Assembly (NCBI GenBank): GCA_003024985.2
Contig: PXIH01S0002666.1
Source of the DNA: Euperipatoides rowelli
Taxonomy: Eukaryota; Onychophora; Udeonychophora; Euonychophora; Peripatopsidae
Length of the DNA: 12,602 nt
Strand: one strand, 5' to 3'
Shown: piece after piece, positions 7,457 through 12,602 of the stretch
Numbering within the stretch: the stretch's first letter is position 1
Layout of the letters: each line of letters starts with the position of its first letter
The notes under the pieces: model-generated
Database searches by the model: none
Seen by the model: only the letters and a program-made list of their open reading frames with translations
Told to the model about the DNA's origin: nothing
Position numbers and translations under genes: made by a program

Positions 7457-8307
7457 CCTGTCATCAGGTTTTCACAGTTTTCTGAAAATGTAATGCATAG
7501 TTTGTATTATTTAAAAATGATTAAAGAAAACTATAATTAAAAAAAATATAATTCATGATTTTTTCACAGTTTTCTGAAAATGAAATGCATAGTTTGTATT
7601 ATTTAAAAATGATTAAAGAAAACTATAATTTAAAAAAATATAATTCATGATTTGAAATTAACAAATTAATAAATCAAATTCAATTAAAAATAATTAAATA
7701 AATAAAACAAAATATAATCAAAATGTTATATCTTTTTACCCACATTGCTATGTCCTTGCCTACCTTTATCTAGATCAGTAAATCAGAAAATGTCCTGCCA
7801 GAATAATTAAGTGATAGTTTATGGGTAATTATTAGTAAATGTTCTAAATACAGTCGTTTTAGAGAGTGTAAAATTTGCATTAATGCGTTAAAGTTATTTT
7901 CATTAACTATGTGCCTGAATTAAATAAATGTTTAAATATAAAATAATTCTTATCATGTTTAAAATGTTCTTTAATACGGACACTCAAAGCTCGATAAGAA
8001 TTATTTTATATTTAAACATTTATTTAATTCAGGCCACATAGTTAATGAAAATAACTTTAACGTATTAATGCAAATTTTCCACTCTCAAAAACGACTGTAT
8101 TTAGAACATTTACAAATAATTACCCATAAGCCATCACTTAACAATTATTCTGGCACGGCATTATTTTCTGATTTACTGATCTAGATAAAGGTAGGCAAGG
8201 ACATAGCAATGTGGTTAAAAAGATATAACAATTTGATTGAATTTTATTTTATTTATTTAATTAATTTTAATTCAATTTGATTTATTAATTTGTTAATTTC
8301 AAATCAT
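7457..8307. mobile_element. Fold-back (long inverted repeat) element 2, shorter relative of element 1
   Basis: Left arm about 7647-7954 pairs with right arm about 7993-8307 around a 38-nt loop (7955-7992). The arm innermost sequences are AAAATAATTCTTATC and GATAAGAATTATTTT. The outer left end begins CCTGTCATCAGG at 7457. The arms are clearly homologous to the outer half of the arms of element 1, sharing for example CCTACCTTTATCTAGATCAG and TTATTTTCATTAACTATGTG. No open frame of note is present. The right end is cut at the N at 8308, so the outer right part is missing. Confidence 0.85.
7469..7652. repeat. 92-bp direct tandem duplication inside element 2
   Basis: TTTTCACAGTTTTCTGAAAATG starts at 7469 and again at 7561, and the units match nearly base for base over 92 bp (a few differences, such as GTAATG against GAAATG). 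Element 1 has a single copy of this segment (reverse strand, about 6270-6370). The duplication therefore arose in the lineage of element 2, or in its assembly next to the N at 7451. Confidence 0.85.
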
Positions 8308-8308
8308 N

Positions 8309-8403
8309 ATAAAAAAAAAAATTTATACATCTGCTCTCCTTAAAATAAATAAATATTTTATTTTGTTTTATACGGTAATAATTATAAAATAAAACACTCT
8401 AAA
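8309..8403 (+). repeat. Exact 95-bp duplication, copy 2, starting at an N
   Basis: Identical to 4861-4955. After it the sequence runs on as GCATACTACCCTTGCTGAGC. If the two copies are one locus, that is the true continuation downstream of the LINE fragment at 4462-4859. Confidence 0.9.
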
Positions 8404-8532
8404 GCATACTACCCTTGCTGAGCCCAATTCAAATTCACCAATCAGCAAGCTTATAGTATATTTTTCACACTTATGCATTTCACATAGCTTTCAGTGAGCT
8501 TTTACTATGAAGCAAAGGTTCCCGAGCACTAG

Positions 8533-8724
8533 GCTGACAGGTGTTTGGCTAACAGATGTATGGCCAAACAGACATTTAGCTGACAGACATTTAGCTGACA
8601 GACATTTAACAAAAAGACATTATCAGAATGGATATTTTGCCGGATGGACATTTGGCCAAATGGAGTTAGCCAAATGGACATTTAGCCGAATGGGCAGTTA
8701 GTCGAATGGACATTTGGCTAAATT
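8533..8724 (+). repeat. Degenerate 15-16 bp minisatellite
   Basis: About twelve units built on GACAGACATTTAGCT in the first half and GAATGGACATTTAGCC in the second half. The two related subtypes suggest the array grew from two local variants. Units are 14-19 bp. The plus-strand open frame 8507-8701 (with ADRH repeated) is a by-product of units near 15 bp and is not called as a gene. Confidence 0.85.
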
Positions 8725-9640
8725 GGAACTATGTTTTTTACAATTTTGTTTTAATTATTTAAATTATTTAATTATTTTTATATTATAGTGTCTGCCAAAG
8801 ATAGCCGAAGCTTCTTTTAACTCGAAAAACCAACTAATGATGTATAGCTGCATGGTTAGCCGCCGGCACCCTAAGTTTTATTTACAGTTCTAGCCTTCAT
8901 CCCCAACTGAATCCTAACTCCTAGGAATAACAAATAACTATGCACAAACTTTAATGATAATCAAGAAGTCAAATAAAGTTGCTTAATCTATTTTATCCTT
9001 TAGTAAATGTACAATAAAGATTGGCATAATATTATCTTTTCACAGGGCTTTTATCAATTATTTTAAGAAATAATTACATCACAAAGAATAAATAAAAGTA
9101 ACAAAAAAGGTTAAAGGTCAAATGCAACGGATTTTTTTAATTTTTTTTAATTATTGATTTTCAAAGATTTTTACTAAAAAAAAATTTCCACCAGAAAAAA
9201 AAATAAAAAATAAAAAAAGTTATTTACAATTCAATTTTTAAAATAATTGTCTTTAGCTCCTCACCCTTAAAACAACATTGTCCACTTTACACACCAGGGG
9301 AGATATTTTGTGACATCATAGCCTATAAATGAATACAGCTTGCTATACTTAACTATAGAATATTTGCTATATTTGTCAGCGTAAAGCTGGATATCGAAGA
9401 AGAAAAAGATTTTTTATCGATTTCATAACACTTTGTTTCATTTCTTTAATAAAGCTATTGGCATCACACATGATTTTTTATGGTGGTAAAAATTATTTTT
9501 CCTACATTAAATGCATCTGTGGTTTAATTTAACTGAAGTTGTATTGGGCTTTCAAATAAATTCATATCAATAATATCAGATTAAAAAAAAAAAATTATAA
9601 AGATACAAAGAGACCAATATTTTTTACTCTTTTCTTTGGT
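8725..9640. other. No recognised gene; unclassified moderately complex segment at 9240-9480
   Basis: Most of this is A/T-rich with A and T runs. Around 9240-9480 base composition is more balanced (CACTTTACACACCAGGGGAG, TGTGACATCATAGCC, TTGTCAGCGTAAAGCTGG), which looks like a dispersed repeat or an old insertion. No second copy lies in this window and no open frame of interest is present. Confidence 0.4.
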
Positions 9641-11060
9641 TGATTTACTGATGGAGGCTTTCCAAAACAATTGCATTAAATGAGGTAGATATTCATCTGA
9701 TAATGTTTGCGGGTGATTTGGTGATTATGCCGGATACTCTATTGATATTAGAAAAACGACATGAATATTTTTTGAAGTGTATTCTAAGAAATTTTTCTTA
9801 AATATCAAAAAAAAATTAAAAAAAATGGGGTTTAAGAATATAACAATATATCAAAAATATATAGCACTATGGTATAAACAGGCTGTCAATGATGTTGATC
9901 GTGATCTATCGCCAATAATATATGCATATATTGTCTTATAAGTCCCAATTAATAATAATGCATGTCTAGTTTTAAGTAGCCGCTAGAAACCAAAGTTTAC
10001 CAAATTTTTCTTTTATTTAAACTTAAAATTCAAAATGTATTTAAATTTAGGTAATAATTAAAGTTTTGAAATCTATAAAAACTTGTATAATATGTAAGTT
10101 TAAATATTGTATAAATATTTTTTTATATTTACTTACTATATTTTTATAGAAAAATTATCTTACAGTACATCTCAATTTTTGAAAGAGTAGATCGTGCTGA
10201 AGGATTTTTACTGGCAAAGTAGAGCTTATGTAAACCTTAGTTAACTCTCAGGACTGGTATAGAAGGTGAACAAACAGAACTACAGTAGTAGATAAATATA
10301 AGTATTTGGGAATTTTTAATGAGTCATAATGAAAACTAAGAACAGTATATTAATAATGAAGTAATCTGAGCAAAGAAATCGAGTATGGAGTCTTTAACAA
10401 CTTTTAAAAATCTTAAACATTTCAATCTGGAGGTAATAAACAAATTGTTTAGTGCATTAAAGAGCTCAGTGTTTGGTATATGGAGTTTTAGGGAATAACT
10501 CTAATCTATAGTTTTGAATAGATGCAGATTATTTTCTTTTAATGTCTCATTTATTTGAATGCTACAGCTTTGTATATTCTTAAGGCAGTATATAAATTTA
10601 GATTAAATATAGCGAAGATGAATAATGAAACATTTCCGAAAATATGTTATGGATACATGAAATCAAAACCCAGAGATAAAATAGGATAGTTATAAAAATG
10701 AATACAGGAATTTGATAACGTTTGGTCACAGATGGTTAAACAATATTCATAATGTGTATACTCGGCCACTAATGGCTGGCCGAATGTGCCAAACTTTCTA
10801 TTTTTCAAATAGGCAAAGGGATGTAAATAATATCTCTAGATTTATCTATGGGGAAAATGATTAAATAAATAATTTGAGAAGTCGTTAAATATTAATAACC
10901 ATTTATTTATAGCTATATGTGTAAAGAAGAATATAATGGGATGATTTCATTACTCTTGGGGAAGTGTACAATGTGTAACCTGGATGAGATTAAAGGCTTT
11001 TTTTCATTTTTTGACTCAATATCTCTATTATAAAAACATCTATATAAACTAGAAAAAAAA
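9640..11060 (+). pseudogene. Old LINE reverse-transcriptase relic
   Basis: Scattered plus-strand pieces match non-LTR reverse transcriptases in the right order. At about 9684-9750, VDIHLIMFAGDLVIMPDT corresponds to RT motif 5 (usual FADDLVL; the first catalytic Asp of the pair is Gly here). At 10278-10330, VVDKYKYLGIFNES matches the thumb motif VD.YKYLGI. At about 10420-10490, NLEVINKLFSALKSSVFGIW matches the following KLFDSLV.P.LLYG.E.W pattern. At about 10950-11020, GKCTMCNLDEI resembles a C-terminal CxxC region. Many stops and frameshifts make it dead. Motif 5 and the thumb are about 550 nt apart, more than expected, so A/T-rich sequence around 9840-10160 may be an insertion. It is a different and much older copy than the LINE at 4462-4859. 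Confidence 0.68.
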
Positions 11061-11484
11061 ATGATTTCAATCAAAATAAGTTTAAAATATAAAGTTAGGA
11101 CTCATTTTATACTTCTACGGAACAGGTCACCGATCTGTTTTGATCCGTCTCGTAAGGGAGTATGCATAAATTTTTTCATGCTTTTCTGCAGGCTTGGGTC
11201 TGCACCAATTAAATTCTTTATGAAATAGCCAATCATATACCTCGTCTTAATTCCAACAGTTGTTATGGTTTTTAGTTTTAAGCATCAAAATGAATTCCAA
11301 TAAACGTCTAGTATTNTGTAAAATATTTTATTTTTACATTATTTACTGCTTTACAAAAATCTATTTTCAAAGACGCTGTTTTCAAACTATATCAGTTATG
11401 CCTACTCTACTTGTAAAACCTAAGGTATGATTGGTCCAATTGCTAACAAGATGGAGAGCAAACTGATAGGTCTGAATAAATATT
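11060..11484. other. No recognised gene; N at 11316
   Basis: The stretch may include the 3' part of the LINE relic (to about 11230), but I see no further motif. A single N at 11316 interrupts the sequence. Confidence 0.4.
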
Positions 11485-11645
11485 AGATTTTTTCAATAAT
11501 TATGGATAATGATGGATGCTGGTCTGTCTTTTAATTATGCATGCCTAACTGCAGTAGTGAGAACTATCTTGCGAATAGCTATCCATTTTTACTCAACAGA
11601 CAAGCAGCACTTAGATGTATAAATGAGCTGTTAATGAATATCTGA
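11485..11645 (+). repeat. Dispersed repeat, inverted partner of 1300-1452
   Basis: Matches the reverse complement of 1300-1452 from GATTTTTTCAATAATTATGG to about TATAAATGAGC. The similarity ends just before the 39-bp palindrome. The two copies are about 10 kb apart in opposite orientation, so they are an old dispersed family rather than transposon ends bracketing the window. Confidence 0.75.
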
Positions 11646-11646
11646 T

Positions 11647-11685
11647 ATTCCATAGCAAACTGATATTATCAGTTTGCTATGGAAT
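11647..11685. repeat. Perfect 39-bp palindrome
   Basis: The 19-nt arm 11647-11665 (ATTCCATAGCAAACTGATA) is followed by one base (T, 11666) and its exact reverse complement at 11667-11685. There is no mismatch. As RNA it would be a tight hairpin and as DNA a cruciform. It sits between the dispersed repeat (ends about 11645) and the mariner relic (starts about 11712). It may be a template-switch scar or a small hairpin element. Confidence 0.95.
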
Positions 11686-11711
11686 GATGCTGGAAAAGGC
11701 TCAATGTTCCC

Positions 11712-12340
11712 TGTTATTTTTCCAAAACAAACGGTGCACCATCACATTGGGGATTAGTTGTTCAATATTTTCTAATGCCACATTTCCTGACACATGAATC
11801 GATCAGGGTATCTGACACCATGACTATCATGATCGCTGGACACCATCTATATTTTTTCCTGCGGAGTTACTGCAAATCAAGGATAATGTCTATTCAAAAC
11901 CAGTGCCTGATGTTAAAATATTGAGGGTGAGGATAATAGATCCTCTAACAGTTGATGCCAAAGTCATGTTGGACAAACAGAGTGAAAAACTGAATATCGA
12001 TTGGCTGTGCTCCAGGATAATAGATCCTGTCGTGGTTGACGCCAAATTGTTTTGGACAAAACATAGTGAGAAATTGAATGTCAATTGGAAGTGCTCCAGG
12101 TAACGAAGATGAGAATATATCCTGTTGTGGTTGACACCAAATTGATGTTGGACAAAACATAGTGAGAAATTGAATGTGCTCCAGGTCATAAAGATGAGGA
12201 TAATAGATCCTGTCATGGTTGCCACCAAATTCATGTTGGACAAAATATAATGAGTAATTGAATATAGTTTGGATGTGCTTCAGGCCATGACACTCATGTG
12301 GAAGTGTATAAAAATTGCAAAAAATGTTTGCCGCAAACTG
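11712..12340 (+). pseudogene. Mariner-like transposase relic with internal tandem repeats, C-terminal part
   Basis: Frame 11712-11880 reads SKTNGAPSHWGLVVQYFLMP, equivalent to the family's QQDGAPPHWG; the second catalytic Asp is Asn (codon 11730-11732). Then LYFFLRSYCKS corresponds to LDFFLWGYVK. The region of the third Asp is scrambled by an indel and the residue is not clearly kept. In a shifted frame KDNVYSKPVPDVKILRVRI continues into IIDPLTVDAKVMLDK. The expected ending (E.EYRLDVLQ then HVEVY) appears in pieces at about 12255-12315. The segment for IIDP...VLQ is repeated about four times, see the separate entry. The copy is non-functional: missing N-terminus, changed active site, frameshifts and stops. 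It belongs to the same family as the relic at 2720-2985. Minus-strand open frames at 11890-12243 are antisense shadows. Confidence 0.82.
11931..12288 (+). repeat. Four-copy tandem repeat of a transposase coding segment
   Basis: Units start at GGATAATAGATCCT or variants: 11931, 12015, about 12111 (GAGAATATATCCT) and 12198. Lengths are about 84, 96, 87 and 91 bp. Each contains GTTGA[T/C][G/A]CCAAA or a variant, a TTGGACAAA, and in full units AATTGAATRT...TGCTCCAGG. Units 2 and 3 are joined by an AACGAAGATGAG-like linker, and units 3 and 4 by ATAAAGATGAG. The homologous locus at 2720-2985 has one unit, so the array is an expansion in this copy only. Lengths are not all multiples of three, so frame is lost between units. 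Confidence 0.82.
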
Positions 12341-12602
12341 TTCATTGATACCTATAACGTTATTAAATGTTTTTTTTTTTTAAATGACATAAAAACTTTA
12401 TAACCCCCTTTTCCCCCTGCAAGATTTAAAAATTTTGGTAATATAAGCTAATACAATGTTAAAAATAAAATGTTGTTTATTTAGATTTGTTGTTAATAAC
12501 TTTTAAATCGATTTCAGATTTTTTGTAATTAGGAAATTATTATTAAAAGGTAATGTGTAATGGATTTAAATATTTTTGTATCCGTTATTTTGAAAGAAAA
12601 TC
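12341..12602. other. A/T-rich sequence without a recognised gene
   Basis: Simple A/T-rich DNA with a T-run at 12370-12381. It may contain the 3' untranslated part of the mariner-like element, but no terminal inverted repeat could be matched. Confidence 0.4.

Noticed and set aside
7457-8403. CRISPR array or other prokaryotic repeat system
   Set aside because: The repeats are long inverted arms and two-copy duplications, not short regular direct repeats with unique spacers; the context is eukaryotic.
8507-8701. Open frame encoding repeated ADRH-like units
   Set aside because: It is produced by the 15-bp unit minisatellite and has no start context, domain or splice support.
11890-12243. Minus-strand repeat-protein-like open frame (117 codons)
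   Set aside because: It is the antisense of the tandemly repeated transposase segment; the plus strand carries the recognisable family motifs.

Overview
The window is strongly A+T-rich eukaryotic, almost certainly metazoan, DNA. It has no bacterial-style gene packing, ribosome-binding sites or operons. It holds decayed animal-type transposons (mariner-like transposase, two kinds of LINE reverse transcriptase), fold-back elements, a minisatellite, a possible tRNA-derived SINE remnant, and one well-formed spliced exon. I cannot fix the phylum from sequence alone. Isolated N characters (2298, 3468-3469, 4956, 7451, 8308, 11316) look like contig joins, so the window is probably a draft scaffold.

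Layout. 1-820: A/T-rich, no gene seen. 830-1900: diverged dispersed repeats, with a possible tRNA-like remnant near 1255-1290 and one half of an inverted repeat pair (1300-1452; partner 11485-11645). 2720-2985: minus-strand relic of a mariner-like transposase C-terminus. 3222-3432: five AAGGACA motifs in an unclassified repeat. 4042-4134: a minus-strand 93-nt open segment with excellent splice acceptor and donor, the best candidate for host coding sequence; much of the window may therefore be intron of a minus-strand gene. 4462-4859: 5'-truncated LINE fragment encoding the last ~130 residues of an RT protein, still open.

4957-8307 is the most structured part. It holds two related fold-back elements (about 600-nt arms with an 85-nt loop, and about 310-nt arms with a 38-nt loop). 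They share arm sequence, and the loop of the smaller matches part of an arm of the larger. The block is flanked by an exact 95-bp duplication (4861-4955 = 8309-8403), each copy ending at an N. That is the signature of two contigs that truly overlap, with other contigs placed between them.

8533-8724: a degenerate 15-16 bp minisatellite. 9640-11060: an old plus-strand LINE relic with recognisable RT motifs and many stops. 11647-11685: a perfect 39-bp palindrome. 11712-12340: a second mariner-like relic, plus strand, in which a C-terminal coding segment has been tandemly repeated about four times.

Apart from the single exon, no gene appears functional. The interest lies in transposon structure and scaffold integrity rather than in a pathway.
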